Shown in pieces: positions 1 to 7,387 of a DNA stretch of 64,000 bases. The notes beneath the pieces were generated by a model. It saw only the letters and a list, made by a program, of their open reading frames with translations. It made no database searches and was not told the DNA's origin. The DNA comes from a candidate division KSB1 bacterium (lineage in GTDB: Bacteria > Zhuqueibacterota > Zhuqueibacteria > Zhuqueibacterales > Zhuqueibacteraceae): positions 93,112-157,111 of the forward strand of contig JAPDQB010000006.1 in the NCBI GenBank assembly GCA_034506175.1. Direction: 5' to 3'. How positions within the stretch are numbered: the first letter of the stretch is position 1; each line of letters opens with the position of its first letter. A program made the position numbers and the translations under genes.

Positions 1-1313
1 ATTTGCTGACCAACAGCCAGATGTCGACGCCGACGCGTTTCGACGCCGACGGCGTGCAGGAGGTGATCAACAAGTTTTTCAGCACGCTGATCAACACCTA
101 CGCATTTTTTGCGATGTATGCGAATATCGACAAATTCCAATTTCGCGGGCACACGATTCCATTCGAGCAGCGCCCGGAAATCGACCGCTGGCTGCTGTCA
201 TCGCTGAACCGTCTCGTGGCGCGCGTCGAAGAAACCTACAATCGCTACGACGTGACACGTGGCGGCCGCGCGATCGGGAATTTTGTTCTCGACGATCTGT
301 CGAATTGGTACGTACGCCGCTGCCGCCGCCGCTTCTGGAAATCGGAAATGGGCGTGGACAAGCAATCGGCGTATGAAACGTTGTATCACGTTTTGCTGAC
401 CGTGAGCAAGTTGATGGCGCCGCTGGCGCCGTTCACCGCCGAGGCGTTGTATGGCCGCCTGGTTGACCCTGATGTGAATGCGGCGGCAAAATGTGAAAGC
501 GTGCATCTCGAAAAATTTCCCAGTTCAGCTCATGCGGAATTTCAATTTCGCGAGGCTGATCTTGAAGAGAAGATGAGCCTGGTGCGCGACATTGTCGCCG
601 CCGGCCGCGCGCTGCGCAGCGACAAAGCCATCAAAGTGCGGCAGCCCTTGCGCCGGCTTTTCGTCGTTGTGAGTGACGCGGAAAAAAGAAAGGCGCTGCA
701 GGCGGTGGAAAATTTGATCAAGGACGAGTTGAATGTCAAAGCCGTGGAGCTGGTCGCAAGCGCCGAGGCACTCACGGTGCCGCGCGCCGAGCCGGTTTTT
801 AAATCGCTCGGCCCCAAGTTTGGCAAAAATGCCAACGCCGTGGCGGAGGCGATTCGTCAATTAACCATGGAGCAGATTCGCCAGCTTGAAGCCAATGGCT
901 CGCTGGCGTTGACGCTACACGGCGAAACCGTGAGGCTCAGCACGGATGAGGTCCGCGTCAAAGCCGAGCAAGCCCCCGGTTTGGCCGTTTCGACCGAAGG
1001 CGACTGGACAGCAGCGATCGACACGACTTTGGACGAAGCGTTGATTCAGGAAGGCCTGGCGCGAGAGTTCGTCAATCGCGTGCAGAATATGCGCAAGGAC
1101 GCCGGCTTCGATGTCATCGACCGGATTCGGATTTACTACGAAGCCTCTGAAACTTTGCACCGCGCGCTGCAGCAGGAGTCGGCGTATGTAAAAAGCGAAA
1201 CGCTGGCGGAAACGCTGACGCGCGACGGCACAGCCAAGCCGAATGCCCATCATGAAGAATGGGAAATTTATGGCGACAAAACGGTCATCAGCATTGAGCG
1301 AGCTCAAGGATGA
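1..1313 (+). CDS. ileS: Isoleucyl-tRNA synthetase, C-terminal part
   Basis: Cytoplasmic class I aminoacyl-tRNA synthetase that charges tRNA-Ile. The window opens inside the gene, so the Rossmann catalytic core and the HIGH and KMSKS motifs are upstream and not visible. What remains, about 436 residues, is the helical anticodon-binding domain, including WLLSSLNRL and the conserved NWYVRRCRRRFW segment, followed by the C-terminal extension rich in Lys and Glu. The first in-frame ATG is internal and should not be taken as the start. The gene leads a typical ileS-dksA-lspA-rluD arrangement. Identity rests on recognising the anticodon-binding domain and the conserved neighbours. ValS is the main alternative, but the NWYVRR region and the lspA linkage favour IleS. 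Confidence 0.93.
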   Translation, partial: LLTNSQMSTPTRFDADGVQEVINKFFSTLINTYAFFAMYANIDKFQFRGHTIPFEQRPEIDRWLLSSLNRLVARVEETYNRYDVTRGGRAIGNFVLDDLSNWYVRRCRRRFWKSEMGVDKQSAYETLYHVLLTVSKLMAPLAPFTAEALYGRLVDPDVNAAAKCESVHLEKFPSSAHAEFQFREADLEEKMSLVRDIVAAGRALRSDKAIKVRQPLRRLFVVVSDAEKRKALQAVENLIKDELNVKAVELVASAEALTVPRAEPVFKSLGPKFGKNANAVAEAIRQLTMEQIRQLEANGSLALTLHGETVRLSTDEVRVKAEQAPGLAVSTEGDWTAAIDTTLDEALIQEGLAREFVNRVQNMRKDAGFDVIDRIRIYYEASETLHRALQQESAYVKSETLAETLTRDGTAKPNAHHEEWEIYGDKTVISIERAQG

Positions 1314-1373
1314 AAAACGATTTCCAAATCACTGTTATTCACATTTGGGGAATCGAACCGAAAGGAGGGTTCA

Positions 1374-1784
1374 ATGCCTAACCCCAACCCAAGATTCACG
1401 CCGGAAGACCTCCAGAAATTCAAAACGCTGCTCATCGAGCGGCGAATCGAATTGATGAAGGAATTGGATGAATTCAAAAACGGCGACGCCGCCAACACCA
1501 TCAAGGAAGCCGCCGGCGAAAATTCATCCTATGCGTTTCACATGGCCGATCTCGGCACCGATACGATGGAGCGCGAGAAGGCTTATTATTTTGCCGCCCG
1601 CGAAAACAAGCTGCTGGCCAGCATCAATCAAGCGCTGGAGCGGGTGGAAAACGGCGGTTACGGCGACTGCTTGAATTGCGGCCAGCCCATCAGCCGCGAC
1701 CGGCTGGAGGCCGTGCCGCACGCCGTGTTGTGCATCACCTGCAAGGCCAATGAAGAAAAAGCGCCCTACGGTGAATTGGCTTGA
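1374..1784 (+). CDS. DksA/TraR-family C4 zinc-finger protein
   Basis: Small (136 aa) cytoplasmic protein expected to bind RNA polymerase through its secondary channel, as DksA and TraR relatives do. The N-terminal two thirds is a charged helical region suited to a coiled coil. The C-terminus holds a four-cysteine zinc finger, CLNC then CITC with 17 residues between the pairs. A strong AGGAGG ribosome site lies just upstream of the ATG, which supports this start. It follows ileS by 60 bases and precedes lspA, a position where DksA-like proteins commonly occur. Whether it responds to ppGpp cannot be read from sequence. The family call is firm; the exact DksA function is inferred. Confidence 0.88.
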   Translation: MPNPNPRFTPEDLQKFKTLLIERRIELMKELDEFKNGDAANTIKEAAGENSSYAFHMADLGTDTMEREKAYYFAARENKLLASINQALERVENGGYGDCLNCGQPISRDRLEAVPHAVLCITCKANEEKAPYGELA

Positions 1785-1879
1785 AAGATCGCGTAAACAC
1801 GATAACTGGTGATTTGATGCACACGGCCGAATCGTGGTGACATGATGATCAGTTTTTGTTTTTAAGATGAATTAACCTG

Positions 1880-2461
1880 GTGAGTTTTCTTTTTATGCGG
1901 CTATTATTGGCGTTGCAAGGCATGTGGGTTCTTATTTTCACGGCGGTGGTCGTGGTGTTGGATCAAATCACCAAATTAACGGTTAAAGATCGCTTTTATC
2001 TCGGCGAATCCATGGAAATCTTCGGCGACGTTCTGCGGTTCACCTACATCCAGAATCCCGGCATGGCGTTCGGCATTCGGTTGGGCGGGCCGCTTTTTTT
2101 CACGGTTTTCGCCTCGATTGCCAGTTGCATTATTTTGATTTATTTGTATCGCATACGGCGCGAAAATTTCCCTTCCCGGCTGTCGCTGGCGCTGATTCTC
2201 GGCGGCGCCATCGGCAATCTCATCGACCGTTTTGCTTATGGCGAGGTAATCGACTTCATCGACGTCGGCATCAAAGAGACGCGCTGGCCGGTGTTCAACC
2301 TCGCCGACAGCGCCGTTACCATCGGCATGATCATTCTCATTTCACTGGTTTTGTTCGAAGGGCGCAAGGACGAAGCGCCGGCCCCGGCCAAATTTCCGGT
2401 GCAGCCGCCGGCGCCAAGCGATGAACACGACAACTGGCGCGATGCGAAACGATCGAATTGA
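1880..2461 (+). CDS. lspA: Lipoprotein signal peptidase II
   Basis: Inner-membrane aspartyl peptidase that removes the signal peptide of prolipoproteins after lipidation. Four hydrophobic segments are visible. Both catalytic aspartates are present in their usual settings, GNLIDRF and FNLADS, as is the early LDQITK motif of the first helix. The product is 193 aa from a GTG start. An ATG at 1922 gives a length closer to the usual 160-180 residues and may be the real start, since no ribosome site decides the matter. A hydrophilic Pro/Ala-rich tail follows the last helix. Several lipoproteins in this window (TPR protein, HlyD-like adaptor, Mla auxiliary protein) would be its substrates. A decayed paralogue lies downstream of rluD. 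Confidence 0.93.
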   Translation: MSFLFMRLLLALQGMWVLIFTAVVVVLDQITKLTVKDRFYLGESMEIFGDVLRFTYIQNPGMAFGIRLGGPLFFTVFASIASCIILIYLYRIRRENFPSRLSLALILGGAIGNLIDRFAYGEVIDFIDVGIKETRWPVFNLADSAVTIGMIILISLVLFEGRKDEAPAPAKFPVQPPAPSDEHDNWRDAKRSN

Positions 2462-2464
2462 GAT

Positions 2465-2523
2465 TGACCGGTCACTGAAAATGCTTGACAGCAGAAAATT
2501 TTATGTTACAAAGTGACCGGTCA
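2465..2523 (+). promoter_or_regulatory. Paired TGACCGGTCA palindromes and promoter before rluD
   Basis: The perfect 10-base palindrome TGACCGGTCA occurs twice, at 2465-2474 and 2514-2523, with centres 49 bases apart. Between them lies TTGACA (2485-2490) with a weak -10 candidate TACAAA (2507-2512, 16-base spacer), which would place the transcript start inside the second palindrome. Dyads of this form are typical binding sites of TetR-family repressors. No regulator gene is adjacent, so the cognate protein is unknown. The TTG that could start rluD at 2485 coincides with the -35 hexamer, which argues against it as a start codon. Confidence 0.5.
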
Positions 2524-2550
2524 GTGATTTCCCAAACACTTTCAGCGAGT

Positions 2551-3522
2551 GTGTCGGAGACGGCGCGTGTTCTGCGCGTTGCCGAACACCAGCAAAAGAG
2601 CCGACTCGACAAATACCTCACGCAATTTTTACCCGAGCTCACCCGCACACGGATACAACAACTCATCGATGACGGTTTCATCACCGTCGATGGCAAAAGG
2701 ATCAAACCAAGCCATCAAATTTCCCCTGGTGAAGAGATTGCAGTCCGCCTGGCCCTGCCTCCTCCCAGCGAGCTGATTCCCCAAGCGATTCCCCTGCGCG
2801 TTGTGTATGAAGATCGATACGTGATCGTCGTTGACAAACCCGCCGGCATGGTGGTGCATCCGGCGTGCGGCCATCCCTCCGGCACGCTGGCGAATGCACT
2901 GCTTTATCATTACGAACACCTCTCGCAAATGAGCGGTCAGGGCCGCCCCGGCATTGTACATCGTCTCGACAAGGAAACTTCAGGCTTGCTCGTGGCGGCG
3001 CGCGATGATCAAACGCATGCGGCGCTCTCGGCGCAATTCAAAGAGAAATCCACCATGCGCGAATACGTCGCCGTCGTCTGGGGGCATCCGCAGCCGGATC
3101 GCGGCACGATTTCAAGTTTTCTCACACGCAGCAGCAGCGACCGCCGCAAGATCGTCGTCTCGCCCAAGCCGGGAAAGTGGGCGGTCACGCATTATGAAGT
3201 GACGGAAAAATTTCGCCATCTCAGCCTGTTACGCTTGAATCTGGAAACCGGCCGCACGCATCAAATTCGCGTGCACCTGTCGCATCGCGGGCATCCGGTG
3301 TTCGGCGATCCGGTTTATGCCGGCCGCAAAAGCAAGATCACCGGCATGAATGCGGAAGACACGCGCTGGCTCAGGGGATTGTTGGAAAATTTTAAGCGCC
3401 AGGCTTTGCACGCGCGCGCGCTCGGTTTCGTTCATCCGGTGACGAAAGAGCGCTTGTACTTTGACAGCGAGCTGCCGAACGATATGCAGGAGCTCATCAC
3501 GGCGTTACGCGCTCATTCATGA
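2551..3522 (+). CDS. rluD: RluD-type 23S rRNA pseudouridine synthase
   Basis: Converts uridine to pseudouridine in large-subunit rRNA. An N-terminal S4 RNA-binding domain (from SRLDKYL) is followed by the RluA/RluD catalytic domain with the active-site motif HRLDKETSG, whose Asp is the nucleophile. The conserved VVDKPAGMVVHP and GRTHQIRVHL motifs are also present. The reading frame is open back to a TTG at 2485, but that codon overlaps a probable promoter. A GTG at 2551 leaves about 17 residues before SRLDKYL, close to the lead seen in E. coli RluD, so it is preferred. An ATG at 2503 is also possible. RluD, RluC and similar enzymes are hard to separate; the lspA neighbourhood favours RluD. 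Pseudouridine synthase identity is firm, the start is not. Confidence 0.9.
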   Translation: MSETARVLRVAEHQQKSRLDKYLTQFLPELTRTRIQQLIDDGFITVDGKRIKPSHQISPGEEIAVRLALPPPSELIPQAIPLRVVYEDRYVIVVDKPAGMVVHPACGHPSGTLANALLYHYEHLSQMSGQGRPGIVHRLDKETSGLLVAARDDQTHAALSAQFKEKSTMREYVAVVWGHPQPDRGTISSFLTRSSSDRRKIVVSPKPGKWAVTHYEVTEKFRHLSLLRLNLETGRTHQIRVHLSHRGHPVFGDPVYAGRKSKITGMNAEDTRWLRGLLENFKRQALHARALGFVHPVTKERLYFDSELPNDMQELITALRAHS

Positions 3523-3534
3523 GAAACTTGAAAA

Positions 3535-3938
3535 ATGGCTGTCTTATTTTATTCAGTATTCCTCGTCGCTTTCGATCAGGTGACCAAGCTTTTGATCAAA
3601 GACCGCTTTTATCTTGGAGAAACGTAACGCAGACATCTTGCCTGCATGCAGGCTGGAAGCCTGCGCTACGGCATTTTCGTGGCATACTAATATGAGGCGC
3701 CCGGCAGCGTCGTGCGTTTCATCTTTGTGCAAAATCCCGGCATCGCCTTCGGCATTCATTTCGGCAGCGCCTGGTTTTACGCCGCCTTTGCTTCGGCTGC
3801 CAGCCTTGTCCTGCTGATTTATCTTTACCGCCTGCGCCAGGCGCGGTTTGCTTTGCGCCTGGCGTTGGCGCTGATTCTCGGCGGCGCCATCGGCAATTTG
3901 ATCGACCGTTTTGTCCGGGCGAGGTGATCGACTTTATC
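3535..3938 (+). pseudogene. Decayed second lspA
   Basis: A second signal peptidase II gene, broken in three ways. It opens with an ATG and a good first helix containing FDQVTKLLIKDRFYLGE, then hits a stop at about 3625 where a roughly 65-base palindromic insert interrupts it. Homology resumes at VVRFIFVQNPGIAFGI and runs through GGAIGNLIDRF, closely matching the intact lspA at 1880. A frameshift near 3917 then breaks the frame: GEVIDFI is readable in another frame. The sequence ends before the second catalytic Asp. Because rluD sits between the two copies, this may be an old tandem duplication or an acquired paralogue. It cannot make an active peptidase. Confidence 0.85.
3625..3690. repeat. 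Short palindromic insert in the lspA remnant
   Basis: About 65 bases absent from the intact lspA, with a GCAGGCT-to-AGCCTGC dyad near the centre and a GCGCTAC tail. It interrupts the lspA-like frame exactly where the two homologous halves should join, so it looks like an inserted mobile palindromic repeat. Exact ends and any target duplication cannot be fixed by eye. Confidence 0.55.
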
Positions 3939-3985
3939 GTAAAACGTCATTCCTAAAACGTCAATTTTGCCGCTTACGTTTTATT
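3938..3985. repeat. Inverted repeat, CGTAAAACGT family, degenerate copy
   Basis: Degenerate member of a repeat family with better copies at 35384-35433 and 53551-53597. GTAAAACGT at 3939-3947 faces ACGTTTTA at 3976-3983. It lies between the 3' ends of the lspA remnant (+) and the M14 peptidase (-), where it could act as a bidirectional terminator or mRNA end stabiliser. Confidence 0.5.
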
Positions 3986-3986
3986 C

Positions 3987-6407
3987 TTACCTCACCAACG
4001 CCATTTTTCTCACTTCGACAAACTTCCCCGGCTCTGTCGCACTTTGCACCTCGAGGCGATAGTAATAAACCCCACTGGTCAGCGCTGCGCCGTCAAAGAA
4101 AACCTCGTGCCGGCCAGCGGACTTTTGGCTGTTCACGAGCTGGGCGACCTCTTGACCAAGCAGATTATGAACCGTCAGCTTCACCATCGCCTCATTCGGC
4201 AGATCAAAACGAATGTTGGTGCCCGGGTTAAAAGGATTGGGATAATTTTGATGCAGTTGAAATGATGCTGGCAACGCTGCGGTGGCGTTAAAAGCATTGT
4301 TGCCTTTGGCCAATAAGGCTGTGTTGGGCAGGCCGCGGAACTCGATCTCGTCGATGTACACATCATCATTGTTGTCGCTCGCGTCGCACATGAATCGCAG
4401 CTTCGCGTTGGTCGGAAAATTGTGGGTGCTGCGCGAGATCGTGACCACTCGGCGATAGAACACGTTGTTCTGATACGTGGTGCCTGCCGTAAAAGTCGCC
4501 ACCGTCTGCCACGTGGTGCCGTTGAAGTATTGCACCCAGAAGTCCTCCCCTGTTTCCATGCTCACCATTTTGAACCAGAAGTCGACTTCCAGCGTTTGGT
4601 AACCCGTCACATTGGAGCTTGCCGTGTGGTAGAAAGATGAAGCCACCCCACTGTTATCTTGAATGTTCGCCGCCGCAACGCCTTGATGCGCATGTGTGCC
4701 GCCGGTGTAGCGTGACATGTCCGCACCGCCGTCGGTGTAGCTGCCCATGCTGCTCTCGAAATTATCAAGGGTGATAACCTGCCAGAGGTTCACCGCTGTT
4801 TGGAAAGTAAAATCACCGGAAGTCGTCGCATTGTCAAACGGATCCGTTGACTTGACCCGATAGTGATAGAGCGTGTTGGCTGTGAGATTGTTCAGGGTCA
4901 TGCTGTGGCTGGTGAGGTTGGTGCCATTCGACACCGTGCTCCCGTAACCAGTGGTCAAGCCATATTCGACCACGGAATTGGAATTCTCATCCGTGGTCCA
5001 AGTGATAAGCGCGCTGGTGGCGGTCACGTTGGTGGCCTGCACGTTGGAAATAACCGGCGGCGTCCAATCCGTCACACCAGTGGCCAAAACCAAATTGGGA
5101 TAAATATTTTCATCCGCCAGTGGAATGATGCGGCTCTGACTCGGCCAAAATCCGTCGCTGCCGCTGCCGACTTCCGTCGTAAAACCAAACACCTTGCCTT
5201 TCAGCGTCTGCTCGCCATACAGCCAATCGTTGGCTTCGCCGTTGACAGTATAGCCAACGGTTTGATTGGCGGTGCCCTCTACATAATTGTTGAATTGGGT
5301 CATGTCCTGACCCCAGGCGAGAAACACCGAATGATCGGGCGTATAAAAATTGGCGATGTAACCCCAGGGGAAGATCAAATAGTTGCCATACGAGTGATAA
5401 TTGTTTGCCAGCCGAAATTGGCGGCTGAGCGCGAAATTGCGCATCGCCTGTGTCTCCGGCTCCGAAAATGGCGCGGTGCCGCGATAGGTCTCGCTCGAAG
5501 GTGTTGGGCTGGAGCCGCTGTTGTTGTAACCCCATTGATAGCCGTAATTGCGGTTCAAATCCACACCGAACGTGCCGTTGCCGTTGTTGCGCCGGTTCTT
5601 GCGCCACAAGCCGCCACCGTTCGGATTCGTTTGCTGGTTGTAAACGTAGCCGTCGGGGTTCACCACCGGTACGAAATACAGTTCACGGTTGTCGACGAGA
5701 TTGGTCACCGTGGGATCGCTGCCGTAACTTTCCAGCATATACCACATGAAGTAAATCAACGTGGTCATGCTTTGCGGCTCGCGTGCATGGTGCAGAGCGG
5801 TGTAAAGAATCTCTTGTTCTGCCTCGTCAACCTCCGGATTATCGGAAATCTTCACCATCCAAAGATCGCGATTTTCAATCGATTTGCCGAGGGATTGCCG
5901 CGCCGAAATGAGATTCGGATACAGCGTTCGCATTTCATCCAGTTCGGCGACCACTTCAGCGAATGTGAGGTAACCGCCCATGCTGCCGAAATTAAAATTG
6001 CTGGGAGTGGCGTAAAGCTGGCGCATCTGCGCTTTGAGCGCCTGCAACTCCGGCTGGCTCATTGGCGGACGCCGGCGATAGGCCGCCTCCAAATCATCAA
6101 CGAGTATGTCGTAACGCTTGCCGGTGTTTCGCAAAATCGTCACTTCCTGGTTGTTGAAAACCGCGTCGATATACGCACCGCGAGAGTCGATGTGATCGAC
6201 GGCCAAGCCGGCTTCGGCCAGCGCGTTGATTTCACTTCGATCCGCGATGTAAACCCGCACCTGGCTGTATTTCAATGGCTGCGCTTGTGCCTGTACTGCT
6301 GAACGATTTTGTGCTTGCACCGTTGAGAAAGCGATGATGACAAAACTCAGCCACATGAGTGGCACTGGAATTGTCGCAAAACGAGGGGAAACTTTCACGT
6401 AAGTCAT
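3987..6407 (-). CDS. Secreted M14 zinc carboxypeptidase with C-terminal sorting domain
   Basis: Exported metallocarboxypeptidase, 806 aa. A signal peptide (about residues 1-32) ends at VQAQ. After a propeptide-like region comes an M14 domain (about 150-440) with the zinc ligands in HHAREP and YHSYGN, the substrate-binding DLNRNYGYQWG motif and the catalytic Glu in TTEVGSG. A fibronectin type III domain follows (about 455-545), then a jelly-roll-like beta domain, and a terminal domain starting YPNPFNPGTNI and ending in VRKMALVR. That last domain matches the type IX-like sorting signal of FCB bacteria. The likely role is extracellular protein degradation for nutrition. All catalytic residues appear intact. 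It stands alone on the minus strand, and its 3' end abuts the lspA remnant. The substrate is unknown. Confidence 0.92.
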   Translation of the reverse strand: MTYVKVSPRFATIPVPLMWLSFVIIAFSTVQAQNRSAVQAQAQPLKYSQVRVYIADRSEINALAEAGLAVDHIDSRGAYIDAVFNNQEVTILRNTGKRYDILVDDLEAAYRRRPPMSQPELQALKAQMRQLYATPSNFNFGSMGGYLTFAEVVAELDEMRTLYPNLISARQSLGKSIENRDLWMVKISDNPEVDEAEQEILYTALHHAREPQSMTTLIYFMWYMLESYGSDPTVTNLVDNRELYFVPVVNPDGYVYNQQTNPNGGGLWRKNRRNNGNGTFGVDLNRNYGYQWGYNNSGSSPTPSSETYRGTAPFSEPETQAMRNFALSRQFRLANNYHSYGNYLIFPWGYIANFYTPDHSVFLAWGQDMTQFNNYVEGTANQTVGYTVNGEANDWLYGEQTLKGKVFGFTTEVGSGSDGFWPSQSRIIPLADENIYPNLVLATGVTDWTPPVISNVQATNVTATSALITWTTDENSNSVVEYGLTTGYGSTVSNGTNLTSHSMTLNNLTANTLYHYRVKSTDPFDNATTSGDFTFQTAVNLWQVITLDNFESSMGSYTDGGADMSRYTGGTHAHQGVAAANIQDNSGVASSFYHTASSNVTGYQTLEVDFWFKMVSMETGEDFWVQYFNGTTWQTVATFTAGTTYQNNVFYRRVVTISRSTHNFPTNAKLRFMCDASDNNDDVYIDEIEFRGLPNTALLAKGNNAFNATAALPASFQLHQNYPNPFNPGTNIRFDLPNEAMVKLTVHNLLGQEVAQLVNSQKSAGRHEVFFDGAALTSGVYYYRLEVQSATEPGKFVEVRKMALVR

Positions 6408-6497
6408 GGGTGCTGCTCCTTGATCAAATGATTAAATGGGTTTATTGTCGAATAGTTTGGGAAGATAACATTCACCCCAGCAAAATCAAGAGGAATT

Positions 6498-7343
6498 TCA
6501 CCAAGCAGCAAAACGAATCGCCTCCGCCGAAAAAACCGGGCCGTCGAGACACGCCAAATAATAGCGCCCGAATTTTTCCACGCCGGCTGCCGGCTCGACC
6601 GGGCAGCCCATGCAAATGCCGAAGCCGCAGCCCATCATCGTTTCAATCGCGAGCTGCGCGTTGACATTTGCTTCCAAGCAAAGCCTGGCCACTGCGTTCA
6701 ACATCGGCATCGGCCCGCAGGCAAAAACCTGTGTGGGAGAATTTTGATGCACATGCAACCAGTCGGCGAGCAAATGTGTAACGAACCCCCTCTGGCCGAG
6801 GCTGCCGTCGTCCGTGGCGATTTTCACATTACCGCCGAGCGCCGACAATTCGCGTGCGCCCCACAACTCATCAGCCTGCCGCGCGCCGAGCAGAACATCG
6901 AATGCCAAGTGGCGCGCCGCCAACTCCATGGCGAGGATCGGCAGCGGCGCCACGCCGACGCCGCCGGCAACCAGCACGATGGAGTCAGGCAGTTTCGACA
7001 GATCAAAGCCGTGTCCGAGCGGGCCGATCAGGCTCAAAACCGTTCCCGGCTGATGTTGTGCCAATAATCCCGTTCCCCTCCCGATGATTTTCCAAATAAT
7101 CGAAATCGTGCCGGCATCCCGATCAGCTTCGCAAACACTGAAGGGTCGTCGCAACAACGGAAAGCAATTTGACGTTTGCGACTTCTCACTCGTCACTTGC
7201 ACATTGACAAATTGCCCCGGCGAAACCGCCGCGGCGATTTTTGGTGCGTGCAGACGCATCAAAAAAATGCCCCGCGCCACCTCGTCGTTGGTGAGCACGG
7301 GGCATGAAAAAATCCCTTTTTTTATCGGTTTCAATTCAGGCAT
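6498..7343 (-). CDS. pyrK: Dihydroorotate dehydrogenase electron-transfer subunit PyrK-like
   Basis: Iron-sulfur flavoprotein subunit that passes electrons from dihydroorotate dehydrogenase B to NAD+ in pyrimidine synthesis. It has an N-terminal FAD-binding barrel (RPFSVCEAD), an NAD-binding half (VLVAGGVGVAPL, VFACGPMPML) and the C-terminal 2Fe-2S cysteine cluster GCGFGICMGC with a later Cys in YYLACLDGP. The ATG at 7343 is chosen; the frame is open to a TTG at 7367. No pyrD is visible nearby, so the partner must be encoded elsewhere. Related ferredoxin-NADP reductase-type subunits of other enzymes are an alternative, but the cysteine spacing and the LDGPVF tail fit PyrK well. Confidence 0.85.
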   Translation of the reverse strand: MPELKPIKKGIFSCPVLTNDEVARGIFLMRLHAPKIAAAVSPGQFVNVQVTSEKSQTSNCFPLLRRPFSVCEADRDAGTISIIWKIIGRGTGLLAQHQPGTVLSLIGPLGHGFDLSKLPDSIVLVAGGVGVAPLPILAMELAARHLAFDVLLGARQADELWGARELSALGGNVKIATDDGSLGQRGFVTHLLADWLHVHQNSPTQVFACGPMPMLNAVARLCLEANVNAQLAIETMMGCGFGICMGCPVEPAAGVEKFGRYYLACLDGPVFSAEAIRFAAW

Positions 7344-7387
7344 GTTGAGTGAAAAAAACGTTTGCAACGTGAAGATGTCGAGTACCG

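Noticed and set aside
4863..6302. 479-codon open frame on the plus strand
   Set aside because: Antisense to the M14 carboxypeptidase with no recognisable domain; codon-bias shadow.
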